Of a stretch of DNA of 64,000 nt, positions 1 through 9,362 are shown one piece after another. Source of the stretch: Mikania micrantha (lineage: Eukaryota; Streptophyta; Magnoliopsida; Asterales; Asteraceae). Under the pieces are notes generated by a model that searched no databases, was not told the origin of the DNA, and was given only the letters and a program-made list of their open reading frames with translations. A program made the translations under genes and the position numbers. Numbering within the stretch: the first letter of the stretch is position 1; each line of letters starts with the position of its first letter. The stretch covers positions 41,269,150 to 41,333,149 of the forward strand of contig CM018695.1 of NCBI GenBank assembly GCA_009363875.1. The letters are read 5' to 3'.

Positions 1-900
1 CTGAATCCCTTTAGAATCACAAAAAGCTTCCATGTTCTGATTCTTGAATTCTGTCCCATTGTCTGATCGAACCCGCCTAACCCTTAACTTGTACAAAGTC
101 TCCAATCTGTTCACAAGCAACACAAAATTTTCATAAGTTTCTGATTTAGTCTTTAAAAATAAAACCCATGAAAATCGAGAAAAATCATCGGTCACAACAA
201 AGCAATAAGATTCACCACCAATACTCTTCACATTAATCGGTCCAAACAGATCCATGTGAAGGAGTTCTAATGGTTTATCAATAGAAAAGACAGTTTTAGA
301 CTTATGCGACCTCCTTTTCTGTTTTCCTTTTTTACAAGAAACACACACATCAGGTAATCTAAAATGTTTAACATGTACACCATCAACCAAGTGATTATGT
401 ACAAGATAATTCATTTTTCTGATGTGTATGTGACCCATTCGTCTATGCCAAGACCAAGTATCCTGTTCTGTGGCCTTCGACACTAGACATGTTTCAACTT
501 GATTTACCGTCTCCGCCTTAGCCATGTCCAACACATATAAGTCCTTATACCTGTCGGCAGTCATCAGAATCCAGTCATCAGGAATTTGAATACCTTGTTT
601 GAGCACATAGCATTTCTTGTCATCAAACAACACCTGATAACCTTTATCACATATCTGTGATACACTTAAAAGATTGTTAGTTAACTCCTTGCAGAAATTG
701 ACATTATCAAACGAAACTTTACCGTTAGTCAAACTACCACATCCAGTAATCTGACCACCCTTATCTCCTGCAAAGTTAACGTAACATCCTTTCATTTCCT
801 TGAAATCTCTCAACAAAACTAACTCTCCTGTCATATGCCTGGAGCATCCACTATCAACAATCCATCGACTGTTGATATGGCCCGTGAATGCATCCTGCAT
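1..900 (-). CDS. Copia pol, N-terminal part: protease, GAG-pre-integrase, integrase (partial)
   Basis: An open frame of 300 codons runs from an ATG at 900 to the window edge on the minus strand without a stop. It starts just before the aspartic protease site (WIVDSGCSRHMTG). A zinc-binding GAG-pre-integrase block follows (WHRRMGHIH, then CVSCKKGKQKR). The integrase core shows two catalytic aspartates, in LLHMDLFGP and VRRVRSDNGTEF. The third acid, the reverse transcriptase and RNase H would lie left of the window. A TAA lies in this frame a few codons upstream of the ATG. The preceding zinc-knuckle ORF ends at 923 in another reading frame, so pol is either re-initiated or reached by a frameshift. 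The order PR-INT before RT marks Ty1/copia. The frame looks undamaged, so the element may be young. Confidence 0.9.
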   Translation of the reverse strand, partial: MQDAFTGHINSRWIVDSGCSRHMTGELVLLRDFKEMKGCYVNFAGDKGGQITGCGSLTNGKVSFDNVNFCKELTNNLLSVSQICDKGYQVLFDDKKCYVLKQGIQIPDDWILMTADRYKDLYVLDMAKAETVNQVETCLVSKATEQDTWSWHRRMGHIHIRKMNYLVHNHLVDGVHVKHFRLPDVCVSCKKGKQKRRSHKSKTVFSIDKPLELLHMDLFGPINVKSIGGESYCFVVTDDFSRFSWVLFLKTKSETYENFVLLVNRLETLYKLRVRRVRSDNGTEFKNQNMEAFCDSKGIQ

Positions 901-922
901 AATAAATTAAAACAAAATTTGA

Positions 923-2986
923 TTAGTACCAAAAGGGATGACTCCCGCCTTTTCGGCGTTGAGTCTCCCCGAACCACCTCCTGCCGTTAGATCTTGATGA
1001 ACTACTTGAAGACCCATCTTCCAAGTATTCATCATCTCTCAAATCAAATCTATCTCCTGACCTGTATCTGGATTTCCAATAAGAATTTGAATTTGAATTT
1101 TGTTTTGAAAATTGTTTATGATGAAAATTATCATAAAATTCATCATCAGATGATGATGACCTGTTCAAAACCTTTTTACCTTTGTGTTGATTATCAAAAA
1201 ATTGTCGTTTATGAAATTGTTCATCCTTGACCAAGATACACTCAGGATCAAATTTCCTGAGAATTTTCATCTCATCCTCACTAGGCTTTACCCTCCTAGG
1301 AGTTCTATCAGAATGAATTACCCGACTGTCATTAGAAGAGATTTTCTTCTTAACCTTGTGATTTGGACAATTAACAGAAATATGTCCTTTTCCTCCACAA
1401 GTGAAACACTGTCGTGTTTCTCGTGGAGTAAAAATATGAAATCTGTTACACTTATCCATATCACATTCAGCAATGACATGTCCCAGTTTCCCGCATCTGT
1501 AGCATTTCCTTGATGACACCTTCTTTGGCTTTTCATCACACCCCTTAGATGAATCCAAAGATTTGGATGCTACAGATGAAGATTTAATCTTTTTCTTCAA
1601 ATCAGTGACTTTGGTTTTAACATTCTTTTGAAAATTCTTTGAAGTTCCCTTGTTTCCAACCCCACTTTGATTAACATTGTCAACAACTTTGACAAACTTC
1701 TTGTCAATTTTTTTATCAAATTTCTCTGGTTTTTGAAAAACTTTGCTTGACTCTCCTTTTTGTGTTGTTGATGACTCAACAAACACAATTGGCTTAACAG
1801 TAGAAGTAGTCTTGACTTTTAGGTTTGATTTTGAAACAAACTTGTGTTTAGTCACAGAATTCCCAACATTTTTTATTTCAGATTTTGATTTCTGAAAAAC
1901 TTGACTCTTCTTATCCACAGACTCGTTCTTTTGATGACCAATCATCCTTAGAATATCATCTGGATATTCTAAATCAGTGATGTCCTCAATGATAGGAGCA
2001 TCATTGTCAACAACATCACTCTCATGATCAGATCCACTCTTCTTTAATGAAATAGGATCAACTTCTAAATCAGGCTCAAGTTGTGGTCTTGGTACAAAAC
2101 TAGAAGGAGGTGGAACAGCATGAAAACCAATCCCAAAACTATCACGTGAATTTTGCAAAGCCGCAAAATAATCAATGACATATGCAGAATTCTGATAGTT
2201 TTCAAGCTTGGCTTTGTTTAATTCAGCTTCAGCTTTTGCTTCTGCCAATTCCACTTTTAACTTCTGAACTGAGTCTAAATGTACAGAAACTGCATAATTG
2301 TTTTGCAAAACCTTGATTTTCAAGTCTTCATTTTCTTTGCTAAGATCAATTATCTTCTTATCAAATGCCTTTTCTTTAGAAATCAACTTTTTGTTTGCCT
2401 CTGTGCATTCCCTCAGATCAGAAGTTAACTGAGAATTCATTTCTTTAAGTCTATCTATCATCTCATACAAATCACTTTGTACCTTAGTCATCTCATCAAT
2501 TTTCTCTTTTCCTTTGCTAGATTCTTCTTCCAAAGAAGCCATGAACGCACCCATAAGATCATCATACTTGACACCCCAATCATAACCTTCATCTGCTTGA
2601 CTCACAAGTGCTTTAGACGTTGATTCCTCAGTTTTCTCTTTCTTTTTCTGATATTCTTCCTTTGGCTTGAAAGGATTCAAATTTCCTTGCTTCTTGGGAT
2701 TCTTACATTCTCTTGCAAAATGACCGTGTTCACCACAGTTATAACACTGTGTAGATTTTGGATTGAATCCAAACTTTGTATTTCGGTCAAAAGTGAACTT
2801 CTTTCCAGTTTTCTTCTCATAACGATTTATTCTTCGAATAACACTTGCAAGAGCCCACTTAGTATCAATCAATTCCATCTCGTCCTCATCTATCTGCGCA
2901 TAGTCTTCAAAAGTGAAATTGGCATTTCCAATTCTTCCAGCTACTTGCTCATCATATGCACTCACTACACATGATAAAATAGACAT
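923..2986 (-). CDS. Copia Gag C-terminal half: coiled coil plus three CCHC zinc knuckles
   Basis: A 687-residue frame encodes the nucleocapsid-like half of a very long copia Gag. A first zinc knuckle lies near residues 81-94 (CYNCGEHGHFAREC). A charged heptad-like coiled coil spans roughly 145-260. A long Lys/Ser-rich linker follows, then two more knuckles near 495 (CYRCGKLGHVIAEC) and 525 (CFTCGGKGHISVNC). The tail is rich in Ser, Arg and Asp. Knuckles of this type bind RNA during packaging. The first codons overlap the end of the upstream Gag ORF at an 11-A run (minus sense), so this is probably the continuation of that protein rather than a separate one. Long Gags with coiled coils are typical of SIRE/Maximus-like copia elements; that lineage call is a guess. 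Confidence 0.85.
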   Translation of the reverse strand: MSILSCVVSAYDEQVAGRIGNANFTFEDYAQIDEDEMELIDTKWALASVIRRINRYEKKTGKKFTFDRNTKFGFNPKSTQCYNCGEHGHFARECKNPKKQGNLNPFKPKEEYQKKKEKTEESTSKALVSQADEGYDWGVKYDDLMGAFMASLEEESSKGKEKIDEMTKVQSDLYEMIDRLKEMNSQLTSDLRECTEANKKLISKEKAFDKKIIDLSKENEDLKIKVLQNNYAVSVHLDSVQKLKVELAEAKAEAELNKAKLENYQNSAYVIDYFAALQNSRDSFGIGFHAVPPPSSFVPRPQLEPDLEVDPISLKKSGSDHESDVVDNDAPIIEDITDLEYPDDILRMIGHQKNESVDKKSQVFQKSKSEIKNVGNSVTKHKFVSKSNLKVKTTSTVKPIVFVESSTTQKGESSKVFQKPEKFDKKIDKKFVKVVDNVNQSGVGNKGTSKNFQKNVKTKVTDLKKKIKSSSVASKSLDSSKGCDEKPKKVSSRKCYRCGKLGHVIAECDMDKCNRFHIFTPRETRQCFTCGGKGHISVNCPNHKVKKKISSNDSRVIHSDRTPRRVKPSEDEMKILRKFDPECILVKDEQFHKRQFFDNQHKGKKVLNRSSSSDDEFYDNFHHKQFSKQNSNSNSYWKSRYRSGDRFDLRDDEYLEDGSSSSSSRSNGRRWFGETQRRKGGSHPFWY

Positions 2987-3966
2987 GTTTTTTTTTTTAT
3001 TGCTTCAACTGTTACTTTTCCCAAATTTGAAGTATTCAGCTGTACTGGTGGTGATGCAGATTTAGACTTTTTCTCATTGATCGGACAATGTGAACTAGAA
3101 CTTGAAGGTACAGAAGAACTCTGAGTAGTTTCAGAAGTTCTAGATACAAAAGCAGTCTGTATCTTTGCAGATACAGCAGGAGGTGTAGCAACTGAACCAC
3201 CATATAAAGAAGGATCTTGAGTGACATTTACTCTTCTTGCTTTACGTTTGTCCTTCATTTCTTGTTCCTCCAGTTTCTGAATAAACTCTACCAATGTCAA
3301 TCCAGGTAGATTTTCTCTCAATATGAGCACCAAAGAATTCCACTTATCTGGCAATGCATCAGATAAACAGTCTATCTTATCATCTTCAGTATACTCAATG
3401 CCATATTTCCTTACTTCAGTCAACAAATGTCTGTATCTGGTAATCAAGGCATCTAGAGTTTCATTTCCGATGATGTTGAAATTCTCAAACTCCTTTCTGA
3501 TGTCAGTAGCTTTCATTTTCTTCAGATTTGTGTTTCCTTCAACTCTGGCCTTCAATACATTCCACAAACTATATGCAGTCTTGTGCTCATCAAACTGATG
3601 CAAAATTTGATTTGGAATAGCTTGACTTAATAACCAGTAAGCTTTCTTCTCTGAGTCATACTTCTTCCTTTCATCTACATCTAACCTTTCCAAGAGTTGA
3701 TACAAATCAGTTCCAACTACCCTTGGTCTCTCATAAGGAGATAAAATCCTTTCCCATAAATTTGTATCTGTGCCATTAAGATGAGTCTCAAATCTTCCTT
3801 TCCAGTTATCATAGTCAGCTAAATCCAATAACTTTGGCACTTTATTGGTACTGCCAATTTCAGTTTCACTGATTAAAATGCTTTGAAGTTTGGAATTCTG
3901 ACTTGCCATAGCTGCGTACATGTCAGACATAATTTCTGAATTTGAAATCAGCGAACCTTTTAACAC
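2965..3966 (-). CDS. Copia Gag N-terminal half (UBN2-type capsid)
   Basis: The frame encodes 333 residues. From about residue 45 it matches the copia Gag capsid fold: LADYDNWKGRFETHL, then a helical stretch with YSLWNVLKARVEGN and IRKEFENFNIIGNETLDALI. This family builds the virus-like particle in the cytoplasm. The first ATG is at 3966; an internal ATG in MSDMYAAMASQ is an equally likely start. The frame ends in KKKTCLFYHV just after an A11 run (minus sense; T run at 2988-2998 on the + strand). In the neighbouring frame the protein continues without a break into the zinc-knuckle ORF. A one-base slip there, programmed or mutational, joins the two. Confidence 0.85.
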   Translation of the reverse strand: MLKGSLISNSEIMSDMYAAMASQNSKLQSILISETEIGSTNKVPKLLDLADYDNWKGRFETHLNGTDTNLWERILSPYERPRVVGTDLYQLLERLDVDERKKYDSEKKAYWLLSQAIPNQILHQFDEHKTAYSLWNVLKARVEGNTNLKKMKATDIRKEFENFNIIGNETLDALITRYRHLLTEVRKYGIEYTEDDKIDCLSDALPDKWNSLVLILRENLPGLTLVEFIQKLEEQEMKDKRKARRVNVTQDPSLYGGSVATPPAVSAKIQTAFVSRTSETTQSSSVPSSSSSHCPINEKKSKSASPPVQLNTSNLGKVTVEAIKKKTCLFYHV

Positions 3967-4663
3967 TTTGAACTAGCCGAACCTTCAACTAATCCTCAGA
4001 CGAACCTTTAGACAAAATTCTGTCTCAGCCGAACCTTCAGACGAACCTCAGCCGAACCTATGGACTAAATTTTGCTTCAGCCGAACCTTCAGACGAACGA
4101 ACCTATGGACTAAATTTGTCTTCTGAGCAGCGAATCTTTGAAATTCACGAACCTTTTCACAAACGAACTCTTAATACTGACGAACCTTTAGTTCAACTGA
4201 ACCCAATCAGTGAACCTTTTGCCGAACTATCAAACGAACTATTACCACAAACAAGCGAACTATATTGACGAACCTTGCCGAACTATCACCCAAACTAGCG
4301 AACTATATTGACGAACCTTGCCGAACCTTCAGCCAATTGTCAAATGAATCCTCTGAAAACACAGAATAACAGCGAACCTTTGTCTTCAGCAAATCACAAG
4401 TTCGTGAAACGAACCTGTAGCGCAGATTTGAAATTTTTGAGCGGGAAACTTTTCAAAACTTCAAGAAATCCTTCCAAATCTCTACCAAAATACTTCCAAA
4501 ACTTCAATTGTTGTAATTCAACAACAATTGACAATATAAACAACCTCAAACACCAGAAAATCAGTCAAAAAGAAAATAGAAAGTAGCCATTGATGATCTT
4601 CATATCTTCAAATCTTCAAAAGCTTGAAATCCTTGAATTTGTAGTGTAGAACTTCACCAAACT
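3967..4663 (-). repeat. Copia 5' leader with AGGTTCG motif array
   Basis: This untranslated leader lies between PBS and gag. It contains about fifteen copies of AGGTTCG (minus sense; CGAACCT on +) at irregular 15-40 bp spacing between about 3950 and 4420. Within it a 29-bp unit at 4255-4283 recurs at 4298-4326. The same heptamer recurs in the LTR (about 4938-5110). No gene is seen here. Confidence 0.75.
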
Positions 4664-4674
4664 CTCTGATACCA
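4664..4674 (-). promoter_or_regulatory. Primer binding site, initiator tRNA-Met type
   Basis: On the minus strand TGGTATCAGAG follows the LTR end with one base between. It is complementary to the 3' end of plant initiator tRNA-Met, the usual minus-strand DNA primer for copia and many gypsy elements. Confidence 0.9.
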
Positions 4675-4675
4675 C

Positions 4676-5285
4676 TGTTGGTTTGGTGAAACCGTTCAGG
4701 ATCGAAATACAAGTTCTACAAACTATCTACTACGTGCGGAATCCATAGTTGATATATATGAAATTCAAGAACACAAGCAATTCAATAAAAACTTCTTGTA
4801 TTATCAACAAATGATTACAAGATCACTCAATCTAACAAACTTCTCACACAGAGAATATCAGCAGATCTCTCTAAAGCACTCAGCAAAAAATCTGCTGAAA
4901 TAACAAACAAAACAACTATATATAGTAACAAAACCAGCGAACCTTAGGTTCGTGAGCCGAACCCTAAGGTTTGCTAGACGAACCTTTAGGTTTAACAAAC
5001 GAAACTATTCCAGGTTATAGGTTCGCCGAACCTTTAGACACAATAGGTTCGCCGAACCTGCCTAGGTTCGTGGGCCAAACGAACCTTGACAAACCTAGCC
5101 GAACCCTTTACAATTCAAAATAAATACAACTTTTGAATAGCAAACCATTTCAAATATGTACTAACAACTTGTCATACTTAACCCTCTTTAACTAAGTTTC
5201 ATAGATTGGCAGATTCAGCCCCTTAAGTTCTAGTTAAATCTAACTAGTTTTTAACTAACTAAACTAAGTTAGTAAAGACCCAACA
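4676..5285 (-). mobile_element. 5' LTR of the left copia element
   Basis: This 610-bp LTR is bounded by TGTTGG at 4676 and CCAACA at 5280-5285, a perfect 6-bp terminal inverted repeat. The PBS adjoins its low-coordinate end. The partner LTR lies outside the window, so the target duplication (expected as TATTG at 5286-5290) cannot be tested. Internal AGGTTCG copies occur in both orientations around 4938-5110. Confidence 0.88.
4916..4925 (-). promoter_or_regulatory. LTR TATA box
   Basis: The palindrome CTATATATAG lies inside the LTR, about 240 bp before the LTR end in the direction of transcription. It is placed as expected for the U3 promoter that drives the genomic RNA. Confidence 0.55.
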
Positions 5286-5290
5286 TATTG

Positions 5291-5424
5291 TTGTAATTAA
5301 CAATTACTCTTATAACACCCTCGAATGAGTTATAATTTAAAAATATTAATAAAACACTCATCAATTAAAGTAAAACATAATTTATACTCCAATACAATAA
5401 TTCCCCAAAATGGGTTTGTTGCAT
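5291..5424. other. AT-rich junction between copia LTR and gypsy remnant
   Basis: A short AT-rich stretch. The sequence around 5313-5335 (AACACCCTCGAATGAG) looks like an LTR edge, but no partner is seen. No gene. Confidence 0.3.
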
Positions 5425-6900
5425 TACAGATGATAAGAGTTTACAGCGCATTCTTAACCAAAAGGAACTCAATATGAGACAAAGAAGATGAGTTGAACTA
5501 TTAAATGACTATGACTGAGAAATTCGCTACCATCCTGGTAAAGCCAATGTAGTAGCAGATGCACTTAGTTGTAAAAGTGATGCTCAAATCCACAGTGTTC
5601 GAGTGCACACTAATCTCCACAATGATATTCTAGTAACCAAACAATCCTCATTGGCAAAAAGGTAACTTGCACGATGAGATGTCTTGTGGGGTTTAATTGC
5701 AACTGAAAACTAAGGATGACGGTTTGATGTATTATTTGAATCGGTTGTGGATACCAGACAAAGATGATCTTAGGATGCCAATCATGAATGAAGAACATAA
5801 GTCTCGCTACTCAATCCATCGAGGTGCTGACAAGATGTACGAAGACCTTAGATTCTTGTATTGGTGGCCTGGGATGAAGAAGAATATAGCTGAGTATGTA
5901 GCCAAATGCCTTAATTGTGCAAAACTCAAGGCTAAACACCAGCGACCTTCGGGATTGTTAGTACAACCAGAAATAACCATGTAGAAGTGGGAGAATATCT
6001 CAATGGATTTTATTACAAAAATCCCACGAGCCGCAAGTGGTCATGATAGCTCGTATTTATGTTGATGAGATTGTTAGCCAACACAGGATTCCCTTACGTA
6101 TAATATCGGATCGTGATGCTCGTTTCATGGCATGATTTTGGGAATCACTTCATGAAACTTTTGGAACACGATTGGATCTTAGCACCGCTTATCATCCTCA
6201 AACGGATGGACAGACGGAACAAACGATCCAGACACTTGAAGATATGCTAAGAGCTTGTGTCATCGATTTTGGTGGCAACTAGGATAGCCATTTACCATTG
6301 TTTGAGTTCTCGTATAACAACAGTTATCATGCGAGCATTGGTATGGCGCCATTTGAGGCTCTTTATGGTAGAAAATGTCGGTCACCTATCTGTTGGACCG
6401 AGATCGGTGAATCGTAGTTCATGGGTCCAGAAATCATTCAAGAAACGACTAACAAGTACCAGATCCATGACAATTTGTTCACTGCTCGCAGTCGACAAAA
6501 GAGTTATGTGGATAAATGTCGTAAACCTTTAGAATTTCAAGTTGATGATATGGTACTATTTAAAGTCTCACCTTGGAAGGGATTTGTATGCTACGGGAAG
6601 AAAGGTAAGTTTGCTCCACGTTATGTTGGCCCTTTTAAGATTCTTGAACGAATCGGGAAGGTCTCCTACAAACTGGAACTTCCTCCCGAACTCAATAACG
6701 TGTACCCGACATTCCATCTATCAAAATTGAAAAAATACTTAGCAGATTAAGATCTTCAAGTACCACTCAATGACATTTGAATCGATGATACCAATTGTCA
6801 AAGTACGATGGGAGTCCAAGTGTGGTCAAGAGTTCACCTGGGAACGATAAGATCAGATGAAGCTTAAGTATCCACATTTATTTACCACAGTTACTCCAAG
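5425..6900 (+). pseudogene. Ty3/gypsy pol remnant I: RNase H end, integrase, chromodomain
   Basis: Decayed pol of a chromovirus. The RNase H end (QKELNMRQRR, then YHPGKANVVADALS) has two in-frame stops near 5500-5520. The integrase zinc domain at 5790-5945 is well kept (YSIHRGADKMYEDLRF, then CLNCAKLKAKHQ). Integrase core pieces follow (IISDRDARF, then STAYHPQTDGQTEQTIQTL) with a deletion around 6030 and stops near 6133, 6280 and 6415. The C-terminal domain (VGPFKILERIGKVSYKLELP) is open to 6750. A chromodomain-like tail (FTWER) reaches about 6870. Gag, protease and RT are absent, so the 5' part has been deleted. It cannot be functional. Confidence 0.88.
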
Positions 6901-6930
6901 TTGAATTTCGGGACGACATTCCCTCAACTA

Positions 6931-6938
6931 GGGGAGAC
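6931..6938 (+). promoter_or_regulatory. Polypurine tract of gypsy remnant I
   Basis: GGGGAGAC directly precedes the LTR start TGTAACATC. This is the expected site of plus-strand priming at the 3' end of a Ty3 internal region. Confidence 0.65.
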
Positions 6939-9361
6939 TGTAACATCACTGTATTTCATGTACTTATTATTGCACATACTTACTATTGATAGAACACATT
7001 ATGTTGATTTGAATGCTTTAGTTTTGAATTATGATATGATCGCTGGTATATACACTGATGAGAACATATAATTAATGTGCATAAACCATGGGAAGTTTAG
7101 TTTGGAATACAACTAGACATACCTGCAATGTTTATTGTAATTGAATACGCATAATATATTTGATTGAATTGGTATGAGTAGTAGTATAGGATTCTATCAC
7201 TAAATATAGGCAAGGGTATAGTCATGGTCTATCGAAGAGGTGGTGGGCTGGCGGCTGGATAAGTTGCGACCGATTCCTACGTATGCCCTATACATAAGCT
7301 TTCTTCGGTTTATCATGATTATGTCAGTGTTAAGGTTTGATGAGGAGAATCTGAGGATTGGTTGTGGTTTTAGATAAAATTTTATGGTTCGGTCATTAAA
7401 TATAGTCAAGGACACATGGTCATGGTTTTTTGAAATGGTGGTGGGATGATGGTTGGATAGGTGGCGACCGACTCCTACGTATGCCCTATAGAAACTTATT
7501 TCAGTTTATCATGGATATGTCAGTGATATGATTTAGTGGGGATAATGATTGGGAAGATAAGATTAATAAACATATTAAATTTAAAAAGAAAATAATGATA
7601 GTGAAAACATTTTACCCGATAGTGAGGACACAAGTATAATTAAAAACGCGAATGTTATTTCAAAAAGATTAGCCTAATAGTGTGTTTGCGTGGGTGACGA
7701 TTCACACGAATACATTTGTTTGGAATAATAATTCTAAAATGGTATTCCGTAAATTCTAAATCAAGTTGGAATACGATACGAGCGTTGTATTTGTAAAGGT
7801 GACGATCTTTATAAATAACAACGTAAGTTACGCGTTCCAACGAGATAACCAAAAATAAATATTTTACGATATTTAAACTATTAAAATAATTTAAAACGTT
7901 TATTAGGAATTAACACCTTAAACGATTCCTAAATAAAATCATGTTTATTAAACATTTCGTATTTAAAAGACAATTTATGGAAACCGAGCAACTAAAACCA
8001 TTAACACGTAAACAATCGTAACCGAACGCGCGGGATCGTTCTGGACTATAAAAAGGATGAACACCTTCATCTTTCTCATTTTTCCACTCACTTTCTCTCT
8101 CTAAAACAAGGAAATCCGGAGAGCGCTCTCTCTCTTTCTAGAACTACTCTCTAAGATATCTCCTCCAATTCTCAACCATTTTCTATGATTCATGTCCCAA
8201 AACGTTTCTCCACTTGAGTAGATCATAACCCGCGAAGATTTCAAGCTTTTAACCATGATTGAAGGTAGATTGAGTTTTACTTTTTGAGTTTTGTGTGAAA
8301 TGAAAACCGGTTGTAGATACTACCTTTTAAACAAATTTTAACACATCAAAACCCTAAAATGTACATGGATGGTTTGGAGCCATTCAAGTGGACCTGCAAC
8401 AAAACCAAAGATCATGGCCGAGTGGAAGGGACGACAACCATCGATACTAGCACTATAAATGGAGGCAACCATCGAAACTATCATCATCTTTGATATTGGA
8501 TCCACCGAACATACTAGTATCGATGGTTAACAAATACCAGGCACCCACCATCGGAAGTAATAAGTTCGACGCCATGGGCATAATCATAGCACTTGTGATA
8601 TAGAACTTGTGAAACTCGGATAATCATAGATTTATTATCACTATACTCTTGTTGTGGTATTATCATTACGCTCTTGTTGATTTAAATCACTGTTAATTGA
8701 GTTGACTTCGGTCCTCCGTAGTGCACATAAACTCTTCTGCGTATAGAACCATCGTTTGCTGAGTTGACTATGGTCCTCCGTGATGATTCCTTATACTGTT
8801 GATTGAGTTGACTTCAGTCCTCCGTAGTACATTAAGTTAAACTTATTGTTGTGGTTATTGATTGAATTAATTGGATTGTTGGTTGCACTGACTTGGATTA
8901 TGTGTTGATTGATATGTTTGTTAGTGAATATACAGGATATGATCATCTTTACAGGTTCATATGTGTTCACTTAAAACTCTTATAACTATTTTTGGTGTGT
9001 GTTAAACTTATGATTACTCACCAACTACGTATGTAGTTGACACTTGATTTTTTACATGTTTCAGGGAATGAGGAGAAGTAGGTAGAGATCGAAGGATAGC
9101 TCTACATCTTTTGGATATCATCACTTAGGTTCTTGGACTTAGCTAAATTAACGGGATCACTGAAGACTAGAATTTAGTTAATTTAGCTATATGTTTTGTG
9201 TATTTGTTACAATTGATTCATGACGAGCATCATTTTTGTGTAAAATACTCTTATTGAATTAAATGATATATGATGATACGTTTAGAAGCCCACAAGCTTA
9301 TGAACAATCTACACATCCCTCATGGCATCCTGACGTTTTCGCCATTTGTCGAGGTGTTACA
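6939..9361 (+). mobile_element. 3' LTR of gypsy remnant I
   Basis: This LTR of about 2.42 kb runs from TGTAACATC to GGTGTTACA. It has a TATA box (TATAAAAAGG at 8047) followed by a CT-rich start region. Two copies of a unit of about 195 bp lie at 7195-7500 (shared core CTACGTATGCCCTATA). Three copies of a unit near TTGACTTCGGTCCTCCGTAG lie at 8695-8840. The short motif ACCATCGA and its inverse cluster at 8420-8565. No gene is supported inside; ORFs here are short and in random frames. The matching 5' LTR is not in the window. Confidence 0.8.
8047..8056 (+). promoter_or_regulatory. LTR TATA box
   Basis: TATAAAAAGG is followed about 35-60 bp later by CT-rich sequence (CTTTCTCTCTCT). This is a typical plant LTR promoter layout. 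Confidence 0.6.
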
Positions 9362-9362
9362 G

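Noticed and set aside
994..1513. Overlapping + strand ORFs opposite the zinc-knuckle gene
   Set aside because: Antisense shadows of the real minus-strand Gag.
3950..4420. CRISPR-like array (spaced AGGTTCG repeats)
   Set aside because: Repeats are 7 bp, unevenly spaced, in a plant retroelement leader; not a CRISPR.
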